Shown here in pieces: positions 1 through 9,035 of a stretch of 64,000 nucleotides of DNA (position 1 is its first letter; every line of letters begins with the position of its first letter). The notes beneath the pieces were generated by a model. It was given only the letters and a program-made list of their open reading frames with translations, was not told the DNA's origin and made no database searches. The position numbers were made by a program, and so were the translations under genes. Origin of the DNA: Sanguibacter suaedae (GTDB taxonomy: Bacteria > Actinomycetota > Actinomycetes > Actinomycetales > Cellulomonadaceae); contig NZ_JAEINH010000012.1 of NCBI RefSeq assembly GCF_016342785.1, positions 1-64,000 on the forward strand, written 5' to 3'.

Positions 1-12
1 GTGCATCTGCGC

Positions 13-45
13 GCACGCCCCGTCCTCGAGAGCACGCCCCGTCCT
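13..45. repeat. 14-bp direct repeat in 5' flank
   Basis: The 14-mer GCACGCCCCGTCCT occurs at 13-26 and again at 32-45. The first 113 bases carry no gene that I can support; this short duplication is the only structure seen. Function unknown. Confidence 0.4.
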
Positions 46-113
46 GGCGCTTCAGCGCACCTCCCTGTGGTCCCCGGGTGGCCGGGCACCTCGGGACGAC
101 GGGTGGTGGGTGG

Positions 114-1145
114 TCAGCGGCCGCCCGTGAGGTTGCGGTGGCGCTGCTGGACCCCCGCCGTGCCGTAGGGGTAGTCGTCGACCCGCGGGGCGCTGGCGTC
201 GGTGAGGCGCTGCATCTCCTCCCCGGTGAGCTCGAGGTCGGCCGCCTGCATCGTGTCCGTGAGCTGCTCGACCGTGCGGGCTCCGAGGATCACCGACGTC
301 ACCCCGGGCCTCGCAGCGAGCCACGCCAGCGACACCTGGGACGCCGAGACGTCGTGGGCGCGGGCCACGTCGTGCACCGCGTCGAGGACCCGCCACGTGC
401 GCTCGTCGTCGTTGCGGGCCTGCCAGGCCTCCATGCCGCGGTTCGGGTTCTCACCCAGGCGCGTGGCACCGCTCGGCGGGACGTCCCGCTCGTACTTGCC
501 GCTGAGCCAGCCGCCAGCCAGCGGTGACCAGGGCAGGAGCCCGATTCCGGCGTCGAGGGATGCGGGGACCACCTCATGCTCGATGTCGCGGACGAGGAGG
601 TTGTACTGGGGCTGCAGGGTGACGGGCGCGGCCCAGCCGTGAGCCTTCGCGACGTGGACCGCCTTGGTGAGCTGCCAGCCGAGGTAGTTCGAGAGCCCGT
701 AGTAGGAGATCTTCCCGGCGGTGACGGCGTCGTCGAGGAAGCGGAGCGTCTCCTCGACCGGGGTCGTCGCGTCCCACGCGTGCACCTGGTAGAGGTCGAT
801 GTGCTCGACACCGAGACGGCGCAGCGAGTCGTCGAGCGCCGTACGCAGGTGGCGCCGCGAGAGGCCGAGGTCGTTGGGGCCGTCCCCCATGGGGAACCGA
901 CCCTTCGTGGCGACGACCACCTGAGCGGCCTCCGTCGGGTGCGCGGCGAACCAGCGTCCGACGATCTCCTCGGAGCCCCCGGCGCTGTAGACGTCGGCGG
1001 TGTCGAAGAACGTCCCGCCGTTCTCGACGAAGGCCGTCATGATCTCGCCCGAGGTGGCCTCGTCGGCCTCGGCGCCGAACGTCATGGTGCCGAGCGCCTG
1101 AGTGGACACGACAGCGCCGCTGGCGCCCAGGGTGCGGTACCTCAT
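114..1145 (-). CDS. Aldo/keto reductase
   Basis: This 343-residue protein is a full-length NADPH-dependent aldo/keto reductase of the voltage-gated-potassium-channel-beta/YajO-like group. The catalytic tetrad can be placed at D48 and Y53 (FFDTADVY), K81 (VVATKGRF) and H122 (DLYQVHAW). The C-terminal cofactor-binding stretch (VTSVILGARTVEQL) is present. The ATG at 1145 was chosen because the family starts with the MxYRxLG strand. A longer frame upstream runs antisense to the next gene and is ignored. It lies 131 bases downstream of a flavoprotein gene and an SDR gene on the same strand and may form a catabolic operon with them. The family assignment is firm; the carbonyl substrate is unknown. 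Confidence 0.93.
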   Translation of the reverse strand: MRYRTLGASGAVVSTQALGTMTFGAEADEATSGEIMTAFVENGGTFFDTADVYSAGGSEEIVGRWFAAHPTEAAQVVVATKGRFPMGDGPNDLGLSRRHLRTALDDSLRRLGVEHIDLYQVHAWDATTPVEETLRFLDDAVTAGKISYYGLSNYLGWQLTKAVHVAKAHGWAAPVTLQPQYNLLVRDIEHEVVPASLDAGIGLLPWSPLAGGWLSGKYERDVPPSGATRLGENPNRGMEAWQARNDDERTWRVLDAVHDVARAHDVSASQVSLAWLAARPGVTSVILGARTVEQLTDTMQAADLELTGEEMQRLTDASAPRVDDYPYGTAGVQQRHRNLTGGR

Positions 1146-1276
1146 GGGTTCTCCTCGTGGTGGTCGGACGCGGTCGTCGTCGACCACCCCTTCACACTGC
1201 CAGGACAGGGCTCCGCCGGCGATCGCTCGTTCCGACCCGCACCCGGGAGCCCTGCCGGGCGCAGCGCCTCGGTGGC

Positions 1277-3487
1277 TCAGTACACGTTGCGGTTCTCGCG
1301 GTAGGTGCGCCACACGTTCTCGAAGAAGTCGTCGTCCTCCGGGATGGGGCGCACCGGGCGCCAGGTGATGGTGCACTCCCCCGCGCCGGGCGGGACGCCG
1401 GGCGCACCGGCCGCAGCCTCGGGGAGGGCGGCCGCACCGGCGGCCCAGGCGGCCTCCTGGACGACGCCGTCGAGCGCCCCGCCGTCGAGGCGGAAGCGGA
1501 AGAGCTCCGGCAGGTCGAGCTCGGCGTCGGCGTCGTCCCCGAACCCGACGTGGGGCAGGTGGCCCTCGGGGTCGGTGTAGAGGACGGAGCCGCGGCTGGT
1601 GCCGCCGTGCTCCACGTAGTCGGCCATGGCGGAGAGGTACACGTACTGGGTGGTGAGGATGTCGCGCACCAGGAAGGTGCGGTTCACGGACCGGCGGCTC
1701 GACGCGTCGGCGGCGACGAGGTCGTCGTAGGTGGCGAGCCACTCCGTGACCTGCGCGAGCGCCTCGTCGATGGACCGCGACGACCGGACGGGACCGGCCT
1801 TCTCGCTCATGAGGGCGCTCGTCGCGCGGAGCAGCTCGCCCGTGTTGTCCTCGACGCCGGCCGCGACGCGTGCGGACGCGCGGGCGACGAGGTCGGCGGC
1901 GGCCTCCACGAGGGGCGCGGCGACGTCCGAGAAGGCGTCGAGGGCGACGGGCTCCTCGGTGCGCTGGACGGCGATGTACTGGGCGGCGCGCGTCGCCCCG
2001 ACCTGCCCGGAGTTCAGCGCCGACCCGCCGGGGCGGTAGATGCCGTGCGCTCCCCCGGCCTCGCCGACGGGGAAGAACCCGGTGACGTTGGACTGCCACC
2101 AGGCGTCGACGACGAGGCCACCGTTGTTGTGCTGGGCGCACACGTCGACCTCGAGCCAGTCCTTCTCGAGGTCCACGTACGGGTTCTTGCCGAGGTAGAG
2201 CTCGTAGGACGGCATGTTCATGTGCTTGAGGCGCTCGATCGGCGTCCCGAACAGGGCGCCGCCCTTCTCGAGGTACGCGTACGCCTCGGGCGAGATGCGC
2301 GACGGGTCGAGCTCGTCCTGCACGGGATTCCGCGTGAAGTCGAGGTACACCTTGCGGCCGCGCAGCACGGTCTCCTGGTAGACGAGGAGGTCGATGAGGG
2401 ACGACCCGTCGAGGGCCTTGCGGATGTCGAAGGGCCACTGGTAGCCCTTGAGGAAGATCATGGAGAGCTGGCGCCCGTAGTCGGGGATGGTGTCGCTGAG
2501 GAACTCGCGCTCGTCGCTGCCGTCCGCGGCGGTCGACACGAAGCGCGGCATGACCTGCATGTACGTACCGGACACGTTCCAGCGCGGCTTGGTCGACGCG
2601 AGCCCGAACTGCCACTCGGTGAGGTTCTTGCCGTGGACACCGGCCCGGTATGCGGCGCCGGAGGCACCCCACTGGCCGTTGGGGAACACGGAGGTCGCGT
2701 ACATCCCGGCGGGGCCGCCGGTGGCGTACACGAGGTTGCGGGCCCGGAAGAGGACGTAGGGGCTCTGCGTGCCGTCGTGCACGACGTCGGTGCGCAGGCA
2801 CAGCAGCCCGACGACCTCGCGGGCGCCGTCGTCGCCCGGGCGGGTGACGACCTCGACGACGCGGCACTGGTCGTAGATGCGGGTGCCGTTGCGGTGCACC
2901 TTCTTCTCGAGCTGCTCCACCATGCTGCGCGACGTGTAGGGGCCCACGGACGTCGCGCGGCGGCGCGGGTCGTGGTCCGTCTTGTAGCCGATGAACTCCC
3001 CGAAGCGGTTCTGCGGGAACGGCACCCCGAGCTCGCACAGGCGGAGGAACCCGCGGGCGGACAGCGCAGCCTCGCAGAGGGCGTTGTCGCCGTCCATGGC
3101 ACCGCCGGAGAAGAGGGTCTCGGCCATCTCCCGCACGGAGTCCCCGTCACCGCCGGACAGGGTCATCTTGTAGTAGGTCTGCTTGTCCGAGCCCGCGTTG
3201 CGGGACGACCCGGCGTTCACCTTGTCCGCCACCATGACGACGTCCTGCTGGCCGAACTCCCACAACCGGTCGGCGGCGCAGAAGCCCGCGGACCCGGTGC
3301 CCACGACCACGGTGTTCGCGGACACGACGGGGACGTCGTACCCGGCGATCCGCAGGGTCGCCACGTCGTAGGTGGCGTTCACCGAGTGGTCACCGGCGAC
3401 GGGCGTGGTCGCGGGTGCCGACGGGTCCGTCGGTGCGCCCGGAGCCTCGGTGGCCGCGGGGGTGTCGGTGGGGGGCGTGTCAGGCAT
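1277..3487 (-). CDS. FAD-binding oxidoreductase, fumarate-reductase flavoprotein-like
   Basis: The product is a 736-residue flavoprotein. After a Pro/Thr/Ala-rich N-terminal tail of about 50 residues comes the Rossmann dinucleotide motif VVGTGSAGF (G63, G65, G68) for FAD. A second FAD-contacting stretch of the kind seen in succinate dehydrogenase/fumarate reductase flavoproteins (FFPVGEAGGAHGIYRPGGSA) follows near residue 470. There is no signal peptide and no haem site, so it is probably a soluble oxidoreductase. It sits between an SDR gene (67-base gap) and an aldo/keto reductase gene (131-base gap), all on the minus strand behind a LacI-type operator. This context suggests oxidation of a polyol, sugar acid or similar compound. 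Substrate not recognised. Confidence 0.85.
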   Translation of the reverse strand: MPDTPPTDTPAATEAPGAPTDPSAPATTPVAGDHSVNATYDVATLRIAGYDVPVVSANTVVVGTGSAGFCAADRLWEFGQQDVVMVADKVNAGSSRNAGSDKQTYYKMTLSGGDGDSVREMAETLFSGGAMDGDNALCEAALSARGFLRLCELGVPFPQNRFGEFIGYKTDHDPRRRATSVGPYTSRSMVEQLEKKVHRNGTRIYDQCRVVEVVTRPGDDGAREVVGLLCLRTDVVHDGTQSPYVLFRARNLVYATGGPAGMYATSVFPNGQWGASGAAYRAGVHGKNLTEWQFGLASTKPRWNVSGTYMQVMPRFVSTAADGSDEREFLSDTIPDYGRQLSMIFLKGYQWPFDIRKALDGSSLIDLLVYQETVLRGRKVYLDFTRNPVQDELDPSRISPEAYAYLEKGGALFGTPIERLKHMNMPSYELYLGKNPYVDLEKDWLEVDVCAQHNNGGLVVDAWWQSNVTGFFPVGEAGGAHGIYRPGGSALNSGQVGATRAAQYIAVQRTEEPVALDAFSDVAAPLVEAAADLVARASARVAAGVEDNTGELLRATSALMSEKAGPVRSSRSIDEALAQVTEWLATYDDLVAADASSRRSVNRTFLVRDILTTQYVYLSAMADYVEHGGTSRGSVLYTDPEGHLPHVGFGDDADAELDLPELFRFRLDGGALDGVVQEAAWAAGAAALPEAAAGAPGVPPGAGECTITWRPVRPIPEDDDFFENVWRTYRENRNVY

Positions 3488-3554
3488 GAGGTCTCCTGGC
3501 GGGCAGGTCGAGGGTGCGACGGGGCGGGTGCGTGCTGGGCTGGAGCGTGCGCGG

Positions 3555-4349
3555 TCAGAGGCGCGGGATGTGCATGCCGCCGTCGACGTGGAAGACCTCG
3601 CCCGTGGAGTAGGGCGTGTTCCCCGAGGCGAGGACGGCGACGGCGCCGGCGACGTCGGAGGGACGGCCCCAGCGGGGGTTGGGTGCGAGGCCGTCGGCGA
3701 GGAGCCGGTCGTACTTCTCGGTGACGCCCGCGGTCATGTCGGTCGCGATGACGCCGGGGCGCACCTCGTAGACGACGATGCCCTCGGGGGCGAGGCGCGC
3801 CGCGAAGAGCTTGGTGGCCATGGACACCCCGGCCTTGGAGACGCAGTACTCGCCCCGGTTGGTCGACACCGTGGTCGCGGAGATGGAGGAGACGTTGACG
3901 ATGGTCCCGACGGGCCGGTCGTCGGGCACGTCGTCGCCGCGCGTGGCGATCATGGCGTTCGCGACGCGCTGGGTGAGGAAGTACGGGCCGCGGAGGTTGA
4001 TGCCGAGGACGCGGTCGAAGCTCTCGTCCCCGGCCTCGAGGAGGTCGGCCCGGACCGACGGGGCGACGCCCGCGTTGTTCACGAGGAGGTCGATGCGCCC
4101 CCACCGGTCGAGCGCGGTGTCGACGTAGCGCTCATGGTCGGCGAGCTCGGCGACGGACCCCTGGACGTAGACGACGTCGGCCGGGCCGTCGGGCCCGGCG
4201 GCACGGAGCTCGTCGAGGAGCTCGGTGGGTTCGGGGCGGGTCGCGAGGATCGCGACGGCGTAGCCGTCGGCAAGGAGACGACGGGTGATCCCGAGGCCGA
4301 TGCCACGGTTCCCCCCGGTGACGAGTGCGACCTGTGCGTCGTGCGGCAT
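3555..4349 (-). CDS. Short-chain dehydrogenase/reductase (FabG-like)
   Basis: This 264-residue classical SDR has every hallmark: the NAD(P)-binding TGGNRGIG at residues 11-18, NNAG at 91-94, a catalytic Ser in VNVSSIS near residue 154, and YCVSK with Y168 and K172. The C-terminus ends in GGMHIPRL, as in sugar-alcohol and ketoacyl-type SDRs. ATG 4349 was preferred over upstream in-frame codons because the Rossmann fold begins within ten residues of it. It is the first gene of a three-gene minus-strand set (SDR, flavoprotein, aldo/keto reductase). A LacI-type operator about 80 bases upstream suggests carbohydrate-responsive control. The substrate cannot be deduced. Confidence 0.93.
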   Translation of the reverse strand: MPHDAQVALVTGGNRGIGLGITRRLLADGYAVAILATRPEPTELLDELRAAGPDGPADVVYVQGSVAELADHERYVDTALDRWGRIDLLVNNAGVAPSVRADLLEAGDESFDRVLGINLRGPYFLTQRVANAMIATRGDDVPDDRPVGTIVNVSSISATTVSTNRGEYCVSKAGVSMATKLFAARLAPEGIVVYEVRPGVIATDMTAGVTEKYDRLLADGLAPNPRWGRPSDVAGAVAVLASGNTPYSTGEVFHVDGGMHIPRL

Positions 4350-4425
4350 CGGTGCCGTCCTTCCGTGCTCGAGCGCGGCGGCACCGCGCTGTCGGCCCCC
4401 ATCGTCGCAGAGTGGGCGCCCCTCG

Positions 4426-4439
4426 GGCAAACGCTTTCC
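4426..4439. promoter_or_regulatory. LacI-type operator upstream of SDR operon
   Basis: The minus strand reads GGAAAGCGTTTGCC, a near-palindrome with the central CG typical of LacI-family operators. It resembles the site at 8967-8980 (GGAAAGCGCCTTCC). It lies between the divergent SDR gene and the surface-protein gene. No regulator gene that obviously fits is adjacent, so a repressor encoded elsewhere is inferred. Confidence 0.6.
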
Positions 4440-4593
4440 AAAGGGACCTGGCGGCCGCGCCCGTCCCGTCCGGGCGGGCGCGCCCGGGTGGTCTCCGACC
4501 CTCGGGATCATGGAGAGACGTCAGAACCCTCACTTTTGGCTCGGACGAGCCGATGCGCAGTCGCTGCTACCCCCACTCCCACCTGGACGCCCC

Positions 4594-7500
4594 ATGCTCC
4601 CGATCACCGACGATCGCAGTCCTCGGACCGCCACCCGCACCACCCCACCCACCGCCCGCCGGATCGCGGTCGCTCTCGTCCTGGCCCTCCTGGGCCTCCA
4701 GCTCACGGCCGTGGGCCTCGCCGCCCCGGCGGACGCGGCGGTGATACGGCAGTTCGACCCCGTGTTCTCGGCGAACACCAACGGCGACGTCATGCTCGTG
4801 GGGAACACGCTCATGACGTGCGTGGACAGCGCCGACTGCACGACGTCGCGCAACGTCGTCAACGGTCCGGCAGGCTCCAACAGCAACAACAACTTCACGT
4901 CCAGGTACGTCGACGTCGACGGGGTCGCCGGCACCTTCAACTCGTCCTCCGCCGACCTGGACCTCCCGTCCGGCAGCGCGGTCCTCTTCGCCGCGATCGT
5001 CTGGGGCGGCCGGCTCGGCGCGACGAGCACGACCAACGCCGACGCCGCTCTCCGTGGGCAGGCACGCATGACCGTCGAGAACGGCACGGGCTCCCAGGTC
5101 CACGACCTCGTGGCGAGCCGCGTCGACTCGACGGGGAACAACTACGCGTCGTACCTCGACATCACCGACATCGTCGCGGACGCGGGCGACGCCACGTACA
5201 CCGTGGCGAACGTGCAGGCGGCCGTCGGTGGGAACGACCAGTACGCCGGGTGGTCGCTGGTGCTCGCCGTCGCCGACCCGAGCGCCCCCGCACGGAACCT
5301 CACGATCTTCAACGGCTACGGCTCGGTCGCCGGGGGCGACACCGTCCCGACCACGTTCGCGGTCGACGGCTTCCTCACCCCGCCCAGCGGACCCGTCCGC
5401 ACCACCCTCGGCGTCATGACCTTCGAGGGGGACATGGGCCTGCAGGGCGATGCCCTCCTCCTCAACGGAACCACCATCTCCGACACGCGGAACCCCGCCA
5501 ACAACCCGTTCAACTCGACCGTCACGGACCGGGGCGTGCCCGTCACGACGCGCAACCCCGCCTACGCGAACCAGCTCGGCATCGACGTCGACCTCTTCTC
5601 CGCCGACGCCGTCCTGGGGAACAACGCGACCAGCGCCGCGATCGAGCTGCGCACCTCGGGCGACGCCTACCTGCCGTCGCTCGTCACCTTCGCCACGGAC
5701 CTGTACGACCCCAAGCTCCTCGGCACCAAGACCGTCACCGACCTCGACGGCGGGTCCGTGCTGCCCGGTGACGTCCTCGAGTACCGGGTCCCGGTGGAGA
5801 ACATCGGCCTGGACACGTCCTCCCTGAGCCGCTTCTTCGACGCGATCCCCACCGGCACCACGTACGTCCCCGGGTCGATCGAGCTCGACGCGACACCGCA
5901 GACCGACGCGCACGACGGTGACACCACCCGGTTCGTGGCCGACGGCAACGGTCACATCGAGGTCTTCCTGGGCGACGGCGCCACCCCGGAGCGGGGCGGC
6001 GAGATCCCCATGTCGACCGGCGCGGCCCAGCACGTGGTGACCTTCCGCGTGACCGTCGACGCCGACGCGACGAACGCCCAGGAGCTCATCAACGCCGCCG
6101 TGCTCACCTACCGGGGCCAGACCACGTTCGCTTCCGCCGCCTCGGCGACGAACGCCGTGCTCAGCCCCGTCGTCACGGACCCGATCGCGGGCAACGCCCC
6201 TCCCGAGGCCACCCCGCACCTCGTGTCGTTCGCACCGGCACCCGGCGCTCGGACCCTCGTCCTCGACGTGCTGGCCGACGACACCGACCCCGACGGCGAC
6301 CTCCTCACCGTGGTCGGTGTCACCGACGCTGCCGGCGGGACCGTGTCCGTCGGCCCTGACGGCACCGTGACGTACGCGCCGCGCGAGAACTTCGCCGGGC
6401 GCGACGTCTTCACCTACACGATCCAGGACACGGCGGGCAACCGCGCCACGGCGGCCGTCCAGGTCGAGGTCGTCAACACCGCGCCGGACGCGGTGGACGA
6501 CTCGACGTCCGTGCCCGGCGCCACGCCCGCGGTGCTCGACCTCGTCGCGAACGACTCCGACCCCAACGGTGACGCGCTCACCGTGCGGAGCGCAGACCTC
6601 ATGAGCGCCGAGGGCGGGACCGTCACCGTCACCGACGGCGTCGCCACCTACACCCCGGCGCCCGGCTTCCGCGGCACGGACACGTTCACCTACACGGTGG
6701 AGGACAGCCGCGGCGCGTCCGACGTCGCGACGGTCACCGTCACCGTGACCAACAACGCACCCGTCGCCGTCGACGACACGGTGAGCGGGAACATCGGCGT
6801 CGCCATCCCCGTGGACGTCCGCGCCAACGACTCGGACCTCGACGAGGACGCTCTCGCCGTGTCCGTCCTGACCGGCCCGTCGCACGGGACGCTGACGCTC
6901 GCGGCCGACGGCACGGGGACGTACAGGCCGAACCCCGGCTACAGCGGTCCCGACTCCTTCACCTATCGGGTGTCGGACGGCTTCGGAGGCACGGACGACG
7001 CGACCGTGACGATCTCCGTGAACGGGTCCCCCGTGGCCGTCGACGACGCGAGGAGCACGCCTGGCGACACCCCGGTGTCGGTCGCGGTCCTGGACAACGA
7101 CTCCGACCCCGAGGGCGACCCGCTCACGGTGACGGCCACGAGCGTCCCGAGCCACGGCGCCGCCGCGGCACAGCTCGACGGCACCGTCGTCTACACGCCC
7201 GACCCGGGCTGGGCGGGCGACGACACGTTCACGTACACCGTCTCCGACGCCGGTGGCCTGCAGGCGACCGCGACGGTCACCGTGACGACCGCGAACGCCC
7301 AGCCGGTCGCACGTCCCGACGCCGTCTCGACAGCGGCCGGCACCCCGGCCACCGACGTGGACGTCCTGTCGAACGACAGCGACGCGAACGTCACGGCGGG
7401 CGTCCCCGGTCAGGCCCTCGCGGTCTCGGGAGCGACGGCCGACCACGGAGCCGCGGTGACCGTCGGCGACGCCGGCACCCTCACCGTCACCCCTGCACCC

Positions 7501-8895
7501 GGGTACCGGGGGATCGTCACCGTGACCTACACCCTCACGGACGGCGCAGGAGGCACCGCTACCGGCACCCTCACCGTAACGGTGGACAACGGCGCACCGT
7601 CCGCGCTCTCCGACGGCCCCGTGACCACCCAGACCAGCACACCCGTCGTCGTCGACGTCCTCGCGAACGACACGGACCCGAACCCGGCCGACACCCTCGT
7701 CGTCGTCCCTGGCTCCCTGACCGCACCGGTGGACCGCGACGGCGCTCCCCGCGGGACCGTCGAGCTCGTCGACGGCCGGATCCGCTACACACCGCCGACG
7801 GGCTGGGCGGGGACGGCCACCTTCGCCTACGACGTCTCCGACGGCAACGGCGGGACAGCCACCGGCACGGTGACGGTCGTCGTCGTCAACGCCGCCCCCT
7901 CCGCGGTCGACGACGCGGTCACCACCCCCTCGGGTACCGCGACCACCGTCGACGTCCTGGCGAACGACAGCGACGCGAACATCCCCGGATCAGGTCAGAG
8001 CCTCCGGGTGACCGCCACCTCGGCCGACGAGGGCGCCAGGGTCGTCGTGCGGCCGGACGGACGGCTCACCGTCACCCCGGCGGCGGGCTTCGAGGGTGTC
8101 GTCACCGTCCTCTACACCGTCGGGGACGGTGCCGGAGGGTCCGCCACCGCGACGTTGCTCGTCACGGTGCGCAACGCCGTGCCCGTCGCGGCACCGGACA
8201 CGGCGTCGACCGCCTACCTGCAGCCGGTCGACGTGGATCTCCTCGCCAACGACACCGACCCGAACCCCGGCGACCGTCTCTCCGTGAAGCGGGGCAGCGC
8301 GACCCGTCCGACGGACGCCGCCGGGACGCCGCGCGGGTCCGTGACCCTCAGCGGGGGTGTGGCGACGTACTCACCTCCGGCCGGGTTCTCGGGCGAGGTG
8401 ACCTTCCGGTACACGGTGACCGACGGCACGGACGAGCACACGGCGACGGTGACCGTCACCGTCGGCAACGCCGCCCCGGTGCTCGCCCCGGGCGCGCGGA
8501 CGACCCGGGCGACGACCACGAACGGGTCGACGGTCGTCATCGACGTCCTGGCGGGGATCTCCGACCCTGATGGGGGGACGCTCCGGCTGGTGCAGGTGGC
8601 GCAGCCCGCCTCGGGCACCGTCCGGATCGTCGACGACGTGCTCGTCTACTCCCCCGCGCCCGGGTACACCGGGACCGTGAGCTTCACGTACACGGTGGAC
8701 GACGGCCAGGGCGGGACGCTGACCGGCACCGTGACCGTGGAAGTCGTCTCCGCGCCCGCGTCGCCGGACGTCCGCTCCGGCGAGCCGCTCGCGCGCACCG
8801 GCGCCCAGGTGGTGGGTCTGGCCGCGACCGCAGTGCTCCTTCTCGGGGCTGGTGCCGCGCTGGTCCGGGTCACGGGGCGGAGCCGAGCGTCCTGA
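4594..8895 (+). CDS. Large cell-wall-anchored protein with DUF11 and nine Ig-like repeats
   Basis: This 1433-residue secreted surface protein starts with a basic stretch and a hydrophobic segment (about residues 23-45) ending in an Ala-rich cleavage region, that is, a signal peptide. The first 350 residues are a globular beta-rich part with DVDLFSADAVL. A DUF11-like domain follows (near residue 375, GTKTVTDLDGGSVLPGDVLEYRV). About nine tandem Ig-like repeats of 85-100 residues then run to residue 1390, each with the signature xxDVLANDSDPNGDxLTV and later FTYTVxDGxGG. The C-terminus has LARTG at about 1399-1403, a hydrophobic helix and a basic tail, which is an LAxTG sorting signal of the type used by class E sortases. 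An alternative ATG at 4510 would add 28 residues; 4594 places the signal peptide more normally. Likely role: adhesion or cell-surface stalk. Confidence 0.88.
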   Translation: MLPITDDRSPRTATRTTPPTARRIAVALVLALLGLQLTAVGLAAPADAAVIRQFDPVFSANTNGDVMLVGNTLMTCVDSADCTTSRNVVNGPAGSNSNNNFTSRYVDVDGVAGTFNSSSADLDLPSGSAVLFAAIVWGGRLGATSTTNADAALRGQARMTVENGTGSQVHDLVASRVDSTGNNYASYLDITDIVADAGDATYTVANVQAAVGGNDQYAGWSLVLAVADPSAPARNLTIFNGYGSVAGGDTVPTTFAVDGFLTPPSGPVRTTLGVMTFEGDMGLQGDALLLNGTTISDTRNPANNPFNSTVTDRGVPVTTRNPAYANQLGIDVDLFSADAVLGNNATSAAIELRTSGDAYLPSLVTFATDLYDPKLLGTKTVTDLDGGSVLPGDVLEYRVPVENIGLDTSSLSRFFDAIPTGTTYVPGSIELDATPQTDAHDGDTTRFVADGNGHIEVFLGDGATPERGGEIPMSTGAAQHVVTFRVTVDADATNAQELINAAVLTYRGQTTFASAASATNAVLSPVVTDPIAGNAPPEATPHLVSFAPAPGARTLVLDVLADDTDPDGDLLTVVGVTDAAGGTVSVGPDGTVTYAPRENFAGRDVFTYTIQDTAGNRATAAVQVEVVNTAPDAVDDSTSVPGATPAVLDLVANDSDPNGDALTVRSADLMSAEGGTVTVTDGVATYTPAPGFRGTDTFTYTVEDSRGASDVATVTVTVTNNAPVAVDDTVSGNIGVAIPVDVRANDSDLDEDALAVSVLTGPSHGTLTLAADGTGTYRPNPGYSGPDSFTYRVSDGFGGTDDATVTISVNGSPVAVDDARSTPGDTPVSVAVLDNDSDPEGDPLTVTATSVPSHGAAAAQLDGTVVYTPDPGWAGDDTFTYTVSDAGGLQATATVTVTTANAQPVARPDAVSTAAGTPATDVDVLSNDSDANVTAGVPGQALAVSGATADHGAAVTVGDAGTLTVTPAPGYRGIVTVTYTLTDGAGGTATGTLTVTVDNGAPSALSDGPVTTQTSTPVVVDVLANDTDPNPADTLVVVPGSLTAPVDRDGAPRGTVELVDGRIRYTPPTGWAGTATFAYDVSDGNGGTATGTVTVVVVNAAPSAVDDAVTTPSGTATTVDVLANDSDANIPGSGQSLRVTATSADEGARVVVRPDGRLTVTPAAGFEGVVTVLYTVGDGAGGSATATLLVTVRNAVPVAAPDTASTAYLQPVDVDLLANDTDPNPGDRLSVKRGSATRPTDAAGTPRGSVTLSGGVATYSPPAGFSGEVTFRYTVTDGTDEHTATVTVTVGNAAPVLAPGARTTRATTTNGSTVVIDVLAGISDPDGGTLRLVQVAQPASGTVRIVDDVLVYSPAPGYTGTVSFTYTVDDGQGGTLTGTVTVEVVSAPASPDVRSGEPLARTGAQVVGLAATAVLLLGAGAALVRVTGRSRAS

Positions 8896-8933
8896 CGGGT
8901 CGACGGCACGGCATGCGCACGCGTGCCGTGCCG

Positions 8934-8980
8934 TTGACTCGGCAGGCGCACCGTCCTAGGCTGCGCGGAAAGCGCCTTCC
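8934..8980 (+). promoter_or_regulatory. Promoter with overlapping LacI-type operator
   Basis: TTGACT at 8934-8939 and TAGGCT at 8957-8962 are separated by 17 bases, a good sigma-70-type promoter. The palindrome GGAAAGCGCCTTCC at 8967-8980 covers the expected transcription start, the classic place for a LacI-family repressor. It drives the isomerase gene starting at 9036. Confidence 0.75.
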
Positions 8981-9035
8981 GCACCGGGGTGGTGGCGCAT
9001 CGTCGCCCCGGGCCCGCTCCCGGACGGAGAACCCC

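Noticed and set aside
13-45. CRISPR-like or att direct repeats at the left end
   Set aside because: There are only two 14-base copies with a five-base gap and no further units; it is a chance or slippage duplication.
1157-3724. Very long open frames antisense to the flavoprotein and reductase genes
   Set aside because: They are by-products of GC-rich codon use: their translations are low-complexity Arg/Gly/Val-rich and match no family, while the minus-strand frames carry clear domains.
4567-7446. A long open frame antisense to the Ig-repeat gene
   Set aside because: It has a repetitive VGVVG/GDG composition that mirrors the repeats of the real gene and no domain of its own.
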